In this document: in pieces, positions 1 through 12,215 of the stretch | Layout: each line of letters begins with the position of its first letter | How positions within the stretch are numbered: position 1 is the first letter of the stretch | DNA from: Zeugodacus cucurbitae | Taxonomy: Eukaryota; Arthropoda; Insecta; Diptera; Tephritidae | Assembly: GCF_028554725.1 (NCBI RefSeq) | Contig: NC_071670.1 | Span: 49,052,501-49,116,500 of the forward strand | Direction: 5' to 3' | DNA: 64,000 nucleotides | The notes under the pieces: generated by a model | Seen by the model: the letters and a program-made list of their open reading frames with translations, nothing else | Told to the model about the DNA's origin: nothing | Database searches by the model: none | Made by a program: the position numbers and the translations under genes

Positions 1-3000
1 TAAACTTTCACCTTTACACTTTTTCTTTCATTTAATCATGCCACCTTTTGTGTCGCCAAAGAATGTTCGCTTTGTGTTTTGCTCTAATTTTAAGTTGACA
101 GCTCGATAAAGAGCTCAAGCCAGCAGCTCCACAAACCGTGGTGGTGGCTGTGGACAAGCACAAGGACAAGGGTAAGGAAAATGTCTTTATAATCGTTGTT
201 TATTTGTTTTGACAGGTTCAGGCTGCGCTTGGGGAGACAACAAAGGATATTAAGAGAAATAAAGAGGGCTGTTTGCTGTTCAGAAGAAACAAAGTATTTA
301 AAAAACAGAATATTGCGTGAGAATTACTTTTTTATTGAATTATAAGAATTATTAAGAATATATTTGTAATGTTTATTTAATAATATAATTTCTTTAGAAC
401 TTTTGTTGTAACTATTTTTTTTTTAGTTCTTACAAAGGAAGTGTTGAAAACTGAATATAATGATATAAGAGGCTGTATAAGATACTAAGAAAAAGTGAAG
501 AAGGAAGGAGGGCTGTCTGGTCTTAGACCATGTCCTCAGTCTCCATGCTTTTGTTTTATTTAAATATTTGAAGGAGCTATAAGGTTTTCTTAAAGTCGAA
601 TTCCTTTACATGGGTCCACAGTTTCCATATTCCATGGTCTGCAAGACTTTATTTATGTCTACTACTTCAGTGTGAGTTGAATACCCTATATTATGTGTAT
701 AACGGATAACTTTATGTGAATAATCACTGAAATCCGTTCCAAGGAGATACGCCTAAGACTGGTGATTTCAGTTCCAAAGTGGAAAAGGCAGTAGGTGTTG
801 TTCCCTATCTTACAAAATTAAGCGAAATTAGAAAACTCTCGGTAAAAGAACTAAGAGAACCCACTAAGGAACGGGTCCAAAATAATGTCTTTGCATTTGT
901 TTACCGATTTTCATTCCTGTTTCTGATGTCACTTTCCGTTTCTTCGATTTCGAAAATTCTACCTGTAGGTACAATAACTTCGGTCTGAGGGGGTCTGAGA
1001 TGACAAATAAATATACTTATGCAGTTCTCGCATGGGTTGAATAGATACTGCAGTGAAACACTTGAGAGAGTTGATGGTTGATTATCCAAACATGAAGTCA
1101 AAGTTACAGAGATTCCACTATTAGCCCAAACAACAGTAACTCTTTTCTACAAATTTTCTCTTTTCTGGATTATTAAAATTCTCTAGTTGAGAGGGTATAC
1201 ACACATTTGATATGAGAAGATAGGCTTGCCTTGATTAGGTGAATTAAGAATATTACACGAAAAAACAACAATTAATTCAGCTCTTCTAATTTATTTGCAT
1301 TTTCTTAACTCTTTAATACTAACCTCCTCAATGAGATTTCTAACCCTAGCAATTATCCTTTTAAAATTTGTAGAAAAGAAAGAATAAGATTACTATTTCC
1401 ACATCATTTTCATAAATAATTCATATGCTTTATTGATAACACGCCCACTTGGTGCTGAACACGCTTTGCGCCCATAATTACCAGCTATTAGCGCGGATCT
1501 CTAACACGCGCCCAAAGCCAACCGCAACTGCACCTATTTGACTGCGGCCCGGAAAAGGTCATTGTCCAGCGCAGGATCATCCTTTGGTTTAAGCAGAACT
1601 ACTCTGGTGGCTTATTGAAATTCAAATAAGCAGCAACTAAGAAGCGGCAACATTGCCGCCTATTTTGGTGTGCGCTTATATGCCTTGAAGTATGTATATG
1701 TATCATAGTGTCTGCGTTAAATTGGCGGTCGTATCAAAGGATACACGCCTTAGGTGTTAAATTTAAGATTTTTGAAACACTTTCATCCACCGCCAAGTAT
1801 GCTATATGGGCCTCGAGTTGTTGGCGGCGGTGGCGGTGGCGTCTGCGGCGACTAATCAGCCTAAGCCACACACATCAATCCGCTGCGTATTTAAATATAC
1901 AACAGTTTAATCTGCGGCTGCTTAACTCAAACGAAAACATGTAATTTGCCTTAATTTCAATTGATTTATGAAAGGATGGGGAAATATGGTGCGGTTGTTT
2001 GTGCTCGGTTGGTTAAAAGGCGTTAAACAAGCTAATATATATGTATTTGAATACAGTTTCAAAGAAATTTATTTTGACGTTCGCCACATTTTTAAGTTTT
2101 TTATTAGTTCCTTTGATAGAATATTCGAAATTAGTTCTGAAATCGTTGTACTCTTGGTCTTCTCAATCATTATATACGTCTTCTTAAAATAAATGTAGGA
2201 GTATATACATTTTACATCAATTTCTATACCATATTATCGGATTTAAAGCCATACAAGGTAATGGTGAAGGCGTCTAGTTGACTAATACTAGATCAAACTA
2301 GGACAAGATAATAACTAACCGGTCTACAGGTCATTGAACATTTCAGAATTTGCTTTAAAAATCTTTTTTTTGAGCTCCACTATCTTCTTTGCGCATGCCC
2401 GGTTGTTTTTTAATGTGTATTTAGGACTTGGATGGGTTTGGATTTGGGACCGCCGAAGGCTAGTTGTTCTCTTTTTCCTTTTGGTATTTCAGAAGACTTA
2501 CTTTCCAATTTTAATCTGGTGAACTCATTCCTAACAATAAAATTCAACCTCAACACCGATCAATTACACACAACATAGTAGAGGAAGAGAGGAAGAGCGC
2601 ATATTAATTGCCTAAAAGCTTCACTTGAGTTCACCATCGTTTAGAATGAAATATACTCTATTCAAGTCAACTTCTGTATCGCTGGCAAATTCCAATCCTT
2701 TGAAGTGCAATTTGTGCAACAAAGTCTTGCATTAAGTAGAAACAAAACTCCATAAATCGCATTGTTTAATGTCGCTCATTTGATCCGGGGCTACTACAAC
2801 TCACTACAACTCAATAAGCAATGCATTGTAAGTAACACATTTCTTTATTTGTCATGTGTGTGTGTCTGGCATTTTTTCCACGACAATATGAGCCAATTAG
2901 TGCAGAAAATATGACAGATTTGCGATTTATAAAGCGCGCTCTCACGACGGCGTAGTGCACTCCACATGACCACAAGAGAGTGCTGCTGCTGCTTCTTCCG

Positions 3001-4470
3001 CTCCTTTGCCGGTTAGTTGGCTACTGTCGGCACTTCTGGCAGTTGTCATATAAAATTGTGTGATAAATGAAGTTGAGTGCATGAAATGATAACTTTATTT
3101 TTGGATGACGGCGCTAGTCACAGATGGAGTTACTTAACTTACTTATGAGACAAGTGAATGTTGATAAATTTGACAGTATAAAGGCAACACAGATCGGATG
3201 TAAGAATTTGTTCAGCTAGGTATGTATACGAGGACATCAGATTCACGGTAATTTTAGAATGGTTTATAAGAATAATATTAAGAAAAGTTTGTGGATCAAG
3301 AAATCTTTTCATTACAGACTCTTCCCAAATATTATTCCAGAAAGTCTTTTAATACTTATTCCAAAGCTATATTAACAATTCTTCTTAAGAGAGTCTCTAG
3401 ATCTCCTTCTACGGGATACACTCTCTTTCACACTTACTTTCAACATTCTGCTAAGATCATCAATACTCAAATGATCATATTCCAAATATTGCAATTTGCA
3501 AATCATGTAACGGTATTATGATTCTAAGATAACTACAATTTCAACAAACAGATTATTTGTGTTCTATAAACACATACTTAACAGATTAACATTTCGTTCG
3601 AAATATTAGTTTGCCTTTTCCAAAAAAATTGTGACTTCAATATTATTTTTAACAAATTTGCAGTAGCAAAAATAAACAAATACAGATAGTGAAGAATTTA
3701 GACTAATCCTATAATTTGGTGGGCGTACCTCAGATAAATAACTGTGTATGCTTCTGTGTAGTTTTTAGCACTAATTATTGGCGCCAGCAGTCAAGAGTAT
3801 TGCAGTTTTCATGAGACACTTGAAACTGTCTACATAGTTGGGTTGGGTAAATACACATACTATGAGGTTTTGGATTCTTAAATCGATCTGGAAATTTTCT
3901 ACGAATTCGTTCTCGAAACACAAATTAGAAATTATTCAGCACTCCTACAGGAAACCCGATAAACACGGTATTTCATATATTAATCTGGAATGATTGCAAG
4001 CTATTACTAAGCCAATATATTGTATATGGGATAGAAAAATAAATCTGCGATATAATATTGAAATAGAAATGACGACAAGAAAATCAGACAATTGTTTTCC
4101 TGCTCAGCTTGTAAGAACAAACTGAACAGTTTATTCCACTAAGTTGAGACATCATATAGAGTATTCTTGAATAGGTCCAAGTTTACAAAGACAGTAAAGA
4201 TCTGAATCTCTGGGTTCTTGACTCTATGAAAAAAATTAAAATACAAATTTGTCCTCAGAAATTTCTTGCAGATTTCAGGAGAATCGAAACACTTGCCTGT
4301 GGTTTTACAGGACCATTTAAAAATATTCAACAAAAACACTATTAATACGGATGAATCGTTGGCGTGGTTATTTTTTGTAATTGTAAGAGACAAATCTCAA
4401 AATAAATAATCATAATAAATCTAAAATTAGTACAGTTACACTGACATACCTATATACAAATTTCTAAGGA
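1..4470. other. Non-coding stretch, no gene recognised
   Basis: All open frames are short, mostly lack an ATG, and resemble no family I know. Two GC-richer patches stand out from the AT-rich background, near 1440-1900 (including GGCGG-rich sequence) and 2880-3060. They carry no clear transposon signature and could be regulatory DNA, but nothing in the sequence proves it. Confidence 0.5.
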
Positions 4471-4474
4471 TATA

Positions 4475-5215
4475 GGAGGTCTGTTCTAAAAATAACGTGA
4501 ATTTTAAAATTTCACGGACCATGTACATTCGCTTATCGATTTTTTTATTTTGTTATGCTGGTACACTCATCTCGAAAATATACTTTCAGTTACAGCTCTA
4601 TAGCATATTTATTTTGTTTGTGAGGGGCATAAAAGTTAGACTAGTCGGCATTTTCTGCTGTCGAAAAAATGGATCAAAGAATTCACATTAAATTTTATGT
4701 GAGAAATAGAATTAAGTGCTCAAAAACCCTTGAAATATTGTCAATGACATACGTTGAGTGCACTCTGAGTTAAAAAAAAAATGTTTACAAGTGGTACAAG
4801 CTTCTAGGTCGAGAAGATGTGAATGACGCTGGACGCCCCAGCACTTCAACAACCGATGAGAGATTTGAGAATTATTCTGGAGTATCATCAGATCACTATT
4901 AAAGAAGTTTCTGAAGATGACGACATATCGGAATGCAATTTTAACGAACATTTTGGGCAGGAAGTCCATTCCAAAATTATTGAATTTTCACCAAACAAAC
5001 TGACGCAAGAGCATCGCTCAGGAATTGTTGAATGACGTCAACGGCGATCCATATTTGCTTAATAGTTGGCCATAACTGATTTTTTTTCATGGCTCTTCTG
5101 GACTCTTATAACTATATGTAATTGTAGTTGTAGACTTCGAAACCAAAGTCCAATCGTCCCAATGGAAGAGTCCAGGCGAGCCAAAGAAAAAAATTGCAGA
5201 AAGAACTCAAGGGCA
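4475..5215 (+). mobile_element. Degenerate mariner element, 5' part
   Basis: A decayed mariner-family DNA transposon. The left end reads GGAGGTCTGTTC directly after TATA, as expected for a mariner end at a TA target. An ATG at 4669 starts MDQRIHIKFYVRNRIK, a typical mariner N-terminal helix. Later frames read GREDVND-AGRPSTSTTDE and, near 5130-5180, VDFETKVQSSQWKSPGEPKKK, both standard mariner transposase blocks in the right order. Frameshifts and stops separate them, and the C-terminal catalytic part is missing: the reading breaks off at about 5215, where a different repeat begins. It cannot encode a working transposase. The family call is firm; the exact boundaries are approximate. Confidence 0.75.
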
Positions 5216-5855
5216 TAACAAAAAATTCATATTGACCGATTTATGGGTCAAAAACCATATCTCACGAACTACTCGACCAATTTCAATGAAATTCGGTATG
5301 TTGTGAAAATAGTCCCAATGATATGTTGTGAAAATAGTCCAAATCGATTAACAACCATGCCTACTTCCCATATACCAGAACTCTGAAGTCGGTCTGAATT
5401 GTTTACTTTACAATATATAAAATTAGTACAAGTGAAAATATCGGCACAAAACTTTGCAAAAATACTGTATTTAAAGAGTGGCATCGCCCTTTTAAAAATT
5501 GTCGAAATCGGTCCAGAAGTTTTCAAGACCCTATATATCGAATATGAGGACCTCAGTACTTCTAACAAATTTTTTACCGAAATTATAGTTCAGTCTCTCA
5601 GATATTTTGAAGAAATTTTGAGGGAATATGTTTCTTCCAATAATATGTCTCCGTTCCAACAATGAGTGAAATCGGGTCATAACTTCCGCTATCTCCCAAA
5701 TACTTAATATTTTTCAAACTTTCAATGGACTTTATACCATATATATACCAAATATGTGAGTCTAATTGTTTGTTATATTAATAAATTTAATTAAATAAAT
5801 TGCGAGAGTATAAAATGTTCGGTGACACCCGAACTTAGCCATTCATTACTTGTTT
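5216..5855. repeat. Unclassified interspersed repeat abutting the mariner
   Basis: A non-coding segment follows the mariner break. Near 5297-5340 a 19-nt unit (TATGTTGTGAAAATAGTCC) is duplicated with a 25-nt period. The right part has a small perfect hairpin at 5817-5834 (GTTCGG, 6-nt loop, CCGAAC), followed by a T-run. The wording resembles repeats I associate with dipteran genomes, but no second copy lies in the window, so its repeat nature and class are inference. Confidence 0.35.
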
Positions 5856-7729
5856 TTTTTTTTTTGCATATTCTATGTATTTCTACTTGAAATAGTATAA
5901 AATTTAGTCTGAACATAGGTCTTTCTTAGTTTTTGTGTATAAAAAATCGTATATTATATGTATATAACAATATCGGGTTATATCATCAACTGATATAGTT
6001 CCACTTTTTAATTATTTCCTTTTATAAACATTAATTAATGTCTTTAATTCGGTGCGTGTCTCTCACACTTATTGGACCAGGTGCAAGGATATTTACTGCA
6101 GAATTTTTGTATGCTTATGCTTTATGATGTTATAATGATACATACATACGTACATATATACATACACTTGAACAAATATAGAATAAAGAATTGCACTTAA
6201 ATGCCATGAGACATGAAATGAATGAATTTTCGTGAATGAGAATGGTAAATGCGGCTGCGCTTTGCATTTTACACGCATCAAGTGATTTGGCACACGTTTG
6301 CCAAATTGAAAATAAACGAAAACAATAATAAGAATATACAACAACAATGGAGCAAACGGTGCGTAGGCGGCGCAACACCTCAAAGACACCTCAGCTGAGG
6401 CGGCTCTTGGAAAATCCGCAATTGAAATGCGACGGCACGTAGCCGATGTCTGAGATGTTACTTGATGGATTATGTGGATTTTGCACATAAAACCAAATTA
6501 ATTTTTCATTTTTGTTCTTCTTCTTACTTGCTGTCGCTTGTTGCTGCTGTTGTGTTTCGGGGGCAGCAATCAAAACCGTCAGGCGGCAGTATGTCTTATT
6601 TGAAGCCGAGAAAACTTATTTTTTAATTTTTGATATTTTTGCATAAATAAACAACGGCATATGCAAACGCACAAACCTGACCGCTGCCACCACCTCCACC
6701 AGAGTCATCGCGTCTTAACGCTCGCTGCGGATCGCAGACACGCACTGCGGTTTTGTTCTGTTCGTTCGCTCGCAACTCCAGTCTTCTTCTCTCGATTCTT
6801 TTCGCATTATTTGCATCGGAAATGCACGAGGCCAACGTCGCTGCTTGCACACGTACGCCTGTCTGGCCGCGCTATGGGCTAAAATGGGCGGCGTATCGAG
6901 CCTCACTGATCGATTGCTGTTGAGGTATACTATATGCGTGCAAAAACAACACAAAACGCACGAAATAATTACAAGAACAAGTGCTGTGGAGCTGCGGTAC
7001 CTTATGGCGGCCGCTTCAATAAATCATGCACTGTAATTACCCCTTGGCACATAACAGGCCGCGCAAGTGCCGATATCATATGAGCTGGTTGCTGTGTGCG
7101 CGGGGTGTGAAAGGTGGCATTGCCAGAATTATCTACGCATAAAAGTCTTAACCTCTCTGCTGGCTACATATGTTTATGTGTGTCTGGGTATGGTGTTTAT
7201 GAAAAATATTTAAGCGATTTTAGTAAAAGAGTTGTGAAGTTCTTAAAGTGGTTAACCATAGTGAACCGAATTATATTGACTAAAAATGCACAGTGGGTAA
7301 TTTTCAAGTTTTTAATATGAAAAATTCGAAGTTTTATTTAAAATACCTGGAGATATATTTCCTTTCAAATATGGAAAGGCTATTTGACTCTTTGTGACCC
7401 ATACCTATGCTTTGGTGACCTAAACTTTAAAAAAATATTTCATCTCTGTACTAGAATCTTTTTATATTAGTTACAAACAATTCAATATTATATATTATCA
7501 ACTTCGACCAGATTTGAGTTCCTTGTCGCTTTTGTAACTAGATCTACTAAAATCTTGAGCTAAAGTTATGTTAATTTCCAATTTTATGAATAAGAGACTG
7601 TGTATCAGCATATTTCCCTTAATCTGTAGTTTCCTATTTTTTCTTATCCCTTTTTTCAGATCGAACCTCTGGATAAACTTCATAAAGGTGGGTCCATTTG
7701 AAGATAATTCTTCTTCGTCTTTGGCACTA
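5856..7729. other. Non-coding stretch with a GC-richer island
   Basis: No gene is recognised. From about 6200 to 7110 the base composition is more balanced, with trinucleotide-rich patches (CAG/CTG, CCACC) and no transposon signature. It contains an E-box core CAGGTG near 6079. This is the kind of sequence expected of an AS-C regulatory module, but function is not shown. The flanks are AT-rich and featureless. Confidence 0.4.
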
Positions 7730-8200
7730 CAATCATGGGTACGTCTGGGCCGAAAACACAAAACTTGCCCCTAACCTTTGCGAAGGCAAGCCAGTATTAC
7801 ATCCCAAGTGCATACAAGTCCTTCCATTGGATGCGTGGGCGGCCTTGCATTCGTTGTCTACCCATGGGTCCCTGCATACGACATGACCTAACCAGCGCAT
7901 TCGTTGCATTTTATACGCTATCCATGTCGTACAGTTCATGGTTCCATCTTCTTCGGTACTCCTTGCTTATGCGGACGGCTCCAAAAATCTTGTGGAAAAT
8001 ATTTCTCTCTAATGCTTTTCATCTCGGGTTCTCATCGTCCATGATTCTGCGCAGTGTAATTATGTTATTCCTCCTTCTATTTCTTACTCCTTTTATTTTT
8101 TTGGGAATATAAGTTAGAACAACAATGCTACAACACTTTCCAAGCATCTCTTCGAGGGAGTGGTGATGGAACTTCACAGCAATTCTTGTTAACGACTCCA
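7730..8200 (-). mobile_element. Degenerate non-LTR retrotransposon, ORF2 C-terminal relic
   Basis: Read on the minus strand, separate frames give LRRIMDDENPR, then KSIREKYFPQDFWSRPHKQG, then QRMRWLGHVVCRDPWVDNE. The RWLGHV motif is a hallmark of the region after the reverse transcriptase in RTE-like insect LINEs. Frame changes and stops rule out function. Only the 3' part of ORF2 remains. It lies on the opposite strand to the other LINE relics in the window. Confidence 0.5.
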
Positions 8201-10700
8201 AAATGCTAAAGAAATTGGATTTCTAAAAGGTAGGGTCATGGAATTTTTTGAAAGGTCTATGGAGTCATTTTGTGTTTAGAACTCACCAGCCGATATGTAA
8301 CAGCGTTCAGTTCCATAGTCAATAAAATAAAATAGGCTTAAGAACTTTCTACGTTTTTCTCGAACGATGTCATTTCCAATATCCGATATAACCTTAAATT
8401 ACCCACTTCAAAGTTGAAGTCGAAGATTGATGTTGAGGGGGAGATACTAATAAGAGGCGAAAGGTATCCTCAATTCATTTAAAAATTTGCCCCTATTTTA
8501 ACATAAGGTTCGTAGACATTAGAATCTACAAAATTGGCTGTCTAAAAATTATTCTGGACGGCATTTGGAAATTTCCTCCGCTTAAGAAGTTCCTAACTTC
8601 GCCTATGTATGTCTGTCTTAATTTTTATTCATGCCTAAAGAAGGTGGATTCCTGAAACAAATAGCCTTCGGAACATTTAGGTATATACCTATAATAACGA
8701 ATTCAAGGAGCTTTGTGATGACACCAAAATATTTAAAAATACCAAATTCAAGGTTTAGCTTGGAATTGTCTCCATATTAGAATGAATTCTAGCTCGAGTT
8801 CCTCGCTTTTGTTAGCACAAGAAAAAAGTTATACCCATAACCCTATGAGGGTCCAAAATTGAGAAAAGTTTTGGTTTCAAATATTCTAAAGAATTCCAGA
8901 AATATATTTGGTCTTATCTTGTATAAAAAAGACTAACAAAAAATAAAAATGTGGATATAAGTTTTGATATAATATGATATTTAACTATCACCTTGGTCCA
9001 CCTCACACCACTGTCCTTCAAAATTTGCTTCCATATTTTGGCGCTTATCGCTTTTAAAACCGCAAAGAGCCTGCTACTACGTGTGATTTATGGTGGGCCA
9101 GCAACAAATAAGGCACCAAGTGGATGCTTTACACGCAGCCCAAGCAACTAGCGGATCCGTATGCGCAGGCGTTTGAGCGATCTGAATCTTCAATAAACAG
9201 CGCTCAAGCAGCGATATTTTGCATAAATTACATATTTGCATTTCACGCGCTCAAGTGTAACGCCCGCGCGCTTGTGAGAAGGCAATGAGTAAAACCAAGT
9301 AAAAACATGGCAAACTGTTGCTAAAGAGCCGAGTGAAAGAAGCAAGTACCCAAGCTGTGTTGTTGCGGTAGCATAAAGTGCAACAATTTGCAAACAAAAA
9401 GCGTGTAAAATCAACACACGCACACACAGTTGAAGAAGTAAACAAGTGTTTTTTGAAGAAAATAAAAAAGGATGCGGTTGATCAATGGTTAGCGAGTGAG
9501 TTTGCTTTCTTCTAGAAGGTACTTTACTTGCTTTTTTGTTGAAGAAATATGCTTATATATGTAAATATACAAACAACATTTGATTTTGGTAGCCAAGCAG
9601 ACTACAATTTTAAGTGGCCGGTAGCATTAGCAAGCCACTGTCCTGTGGATCCTCGTGCCGTTTGCACAAACGAGCGGATTATTTACATATCGGACATACA
9701 TTGACAGATATACATATATATTTAAAGAAAAAAATTCTTTCAACTCTCAAATCGATTTGTGCTCCCTCTTGCATGCGTGCTCATCAAAGCCACAATGACC
9801 AAACAGTTTTTATTGTCCTTTGATTGCTTTATGCACGCTTGAGCACATCCATTTGCACATCCATCGGCGAACATATAGACATATGTAGCACTACAACACA
9901 TTCATTGTTCGAAATCATGTTTTCAATTGTTTCATTTTTAGCGTTAAATTGCAGCCACTCAACATTTTTGAAAAAGGATTTGATATTTGTCCTGTCCGAA
10001 ATTATATTCAATTCCATTATTGGAAACCCCTTTGTGGCATGTTTGTTTGCTTAAATGCAACATTACAGTGACGCTTTGTCAATTTTATTTACCTAATAAT
10101 GCAGCATACTCGTAACAGTCAAAGGTTAATAGTTGAGCGCACACACAAATACATGCAAACACACATTTATTAATATTATTTAAAAGCAGCAATATCCACT
10201 TGTTTCGAATTCGATCTTTTATATATTTTTGAGTGTACCAAGTGCGTCTGCGCTTGTTGTTGCTGTAATATGGCGGTATTGTTGTTAAAGGATATTAAGC
10301 GGATTTCAATTCCTGGAATCCTACGATGAGGGCTATCCTTGTTGTTAATAGAAAATAAACATTGTATCATGATTTCTCTATTATTGGTGTGTTGTTTCAT
10401 ATTCAGAGCCAATATTAGTGCTTATACATATAGCTATACAATGGATATATTGTATATATTTATACATCTACAGCACTACAGCTGAATAGTGTTACAAATA
10501 TGTGAAGAATTATAGAATTTTATGGAAGTAGTACATTTTAAATATATATTTAATAACTAAAGCATTTTCTTTACGAATGAGGAATAAAATATAGTTTTTG
10601 TGGTCCCTAATTTACTGTCACGATTTGAAGTAAAATACTTTGGTTTTATGCTCAGTCCACTAAGATCAGTCATTAGTTCTCATAACTTAGTTCGCCCTAA
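8201..10700. other. Non-coding stretch
   Basis: No gene is recognised. A GC-richer patch lies at about 9050-9480, and CA-rich tracts lie near 9420 and 10140. Open frames here are short and unconvincing. Confidence 0.45.
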
Positions 10701-10704
10701 GTAA

Positions 10705-11027
10705 ACCTAGGGGTTCTTACTGGCCATTGTACCATTGAAGCTAGCTGTAGAAGCTGCATGGAGGAGGATGAGATGGAATCATCTCATCACTTTCTTCTGG
10801 AATGTCCCGCCTTTTTGAGATCTAGAAAGATATTTCTTGGATCTCATTTTTAGAACAGGCTCGCGAAATAGCGAATATAGAGGTTAAGAATCTCAGCAGA
10901 TTTGTAGTAGATTCAGGGCGCTTTGTCGACTCCTAATTTGTTAATCTAAGGGGGATGCAGGCTTCACAAAGGACTATATTTTAAAGTCTACGTGTGTTTT
11001 CCCTTACAACCTAACCTAACCTAACCT
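10705..11027 (+). mobile_element. RNase H-type LINE, 3' end fragment
   Basis: Broken frames read VLTGHCTIEASCRSCMEEDE, HHFLLECPAF and FVVDSGRFVDS. This matches the C-terminal zinc-knuckle-like tail (GHC...C-x-C...H...CP) that follows RNase H in the I/R1/LOA group of non-LTR retrotransposons. It ends in a telomere-like run of CCTAAC units at 11009-11027. The same tail occurs in the fragments at 21660-22541 and 23985-24645, so they belong to one family. Stops and frameshifts show it is dead. Confidence 0.6.
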
Positions 11028-11339
11028 CATAACTTTGTTGATTATTTAATTTGGTAATAGTAACTAAACAGTTATTTGTTTTTGCAGTAAAACCTATATA
11101 AGGTTTGACACAAAAAAAGGAGATCTGCAAAGGTGAGCCAACAAAAGAGGTTTTGAAAGGACAGTCAAAATCTTTTAAAATTTAAAGTTATTTTAAGTTT
11201 ATTGTTTTTTGCCGTTTTCCAATACATGTCTCTAGGGTCAAGCACTGGTCGATTAAATCGATTTTTTTTTTATATCGATCTTGGACTTTTGTGTCAACAT
11301 TGACTCAACAAAATATTTGTAGAGATCTGTTTGCATCCC

Positions 11340-11533
11340 AAACTTATTCTCAACTGAAAATGTTACTTTTTGAGCTGAATTCTCGACATTTGCGGGAAAT
11401 TTTGCTTTTCTTTTTTAATTCCAAGAAAAGTGCGGCTGAGGCTCATCGAATTTCGGATACGTACGGTGAGGCTGTCCTAACTGAAAAAAGCCTTAAATTT
11501 ACAAAAACAAGCGGAAGCAAGGCCTTGACATAA
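11340..11533 (+). mobile_element. Mariner N-terminal (helix-turn-helix) fragment
   Basis: A short open frame reads LREILLFFFNSKKSAAEAHR followed by ISDTYGEAVLTEKSLKFTK. This is the first DNA-binding helix-turn-helix block of mellifera-like mariner transposases. The frame then ends, and no middle or catalytic part of the same element follows. A different mariner begins about 65 bp downstream, so this is a truncated relic next to, or interrupted by, another copy. Confidence 0.55.
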
Positions 11534-11598
11534 CCTACAAAACGACGCTATGCATGATTAGTTTGGATATTATGTTCAAGAGTTATAGACGTGTAAAC

Positions 11599-12215
11599 AT
11601 GGAGTTCACTAATGCCGAAATTCGCGATATTTTTAAGTTTTCCTTTGTTTAAGGCAAATCCGCTAGAGAAACGTTCCGAGAGATTAATGGTGTTTTGGGG
11701 GATGGGGGATATCACTTCGAACTGTGCAGAAATGATTTCGACGATTCAGAGCGGTTGAAAACGAGACCATGGATAAGCCAACAACGAGTTAGACCTCGTG
11801 ACATCGCCCAGGAGATTGAAGTTAGTCACCAAAATGGATTACATACGACAATATCAAGAGAAAACGGTCGTGGTCGAAGGCCGGTGAATCGTCCCAAACA
11901 GTGGCTAAGTAATTGGCCAACAGGAAGTGTGTAGTGTTCCAGCAGGACAACTCCAGACCACACACTTCGTTGATGACTCGTCAGAAGCTACGGGAGCTGG
12001 TATGGGAGGTTTTATCGCATCCACCATATAGCCCGGTGATAGCGCCAAGTGATTACCACCTGTTCCTGTCCATGGCGAACGCCCTTGGTGGTGTAAAGTT
12101 GAACTCAAAAGAGGCTTGTCAAAAGTGGCTGTCCGAATTTTTCGCAAAAAAAGAGGGGGTATTATGAAGTTGCCATCTAGATGGTAACAGATTAGTGAAC
12201 AAAACGGTAAATCAC
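11599..12215 (+). mobile_element. Internally deleted DD34D mariner pseudogene
   Basis: An ATG at 11599 begins MEFTNAEIRDIFKFSFV, then a stop, then GKSARETFREINGVLGD. Further blocks read RPRDIAQEIEVSHQ (second helix-turn-helix) and ISRENGRGRRPVNR. The C-terminal block at 11913-12167 holds the second catalytic Asp in VFQQDNSRPHT and the third in APSDYHLF, with 34 residues between them, which identifies a DD34D mariner. The region with the first catalytic Asp is deleted. The copy at 31045-31935 shares HFEL-R-N-F, the RDIAQE-VSHQ block and LMT-QKLREL, so both are of one family. Confidence 0.75.

Noticed and set aside
11009..11027. Telomere-like CCTAAC run
   Set aside because: It forms the 3' end of a LINE relic, and similar tails occur at related copies. 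Flies of this group do not use TTAGG-type telomeres, so it is not a telomeric site.
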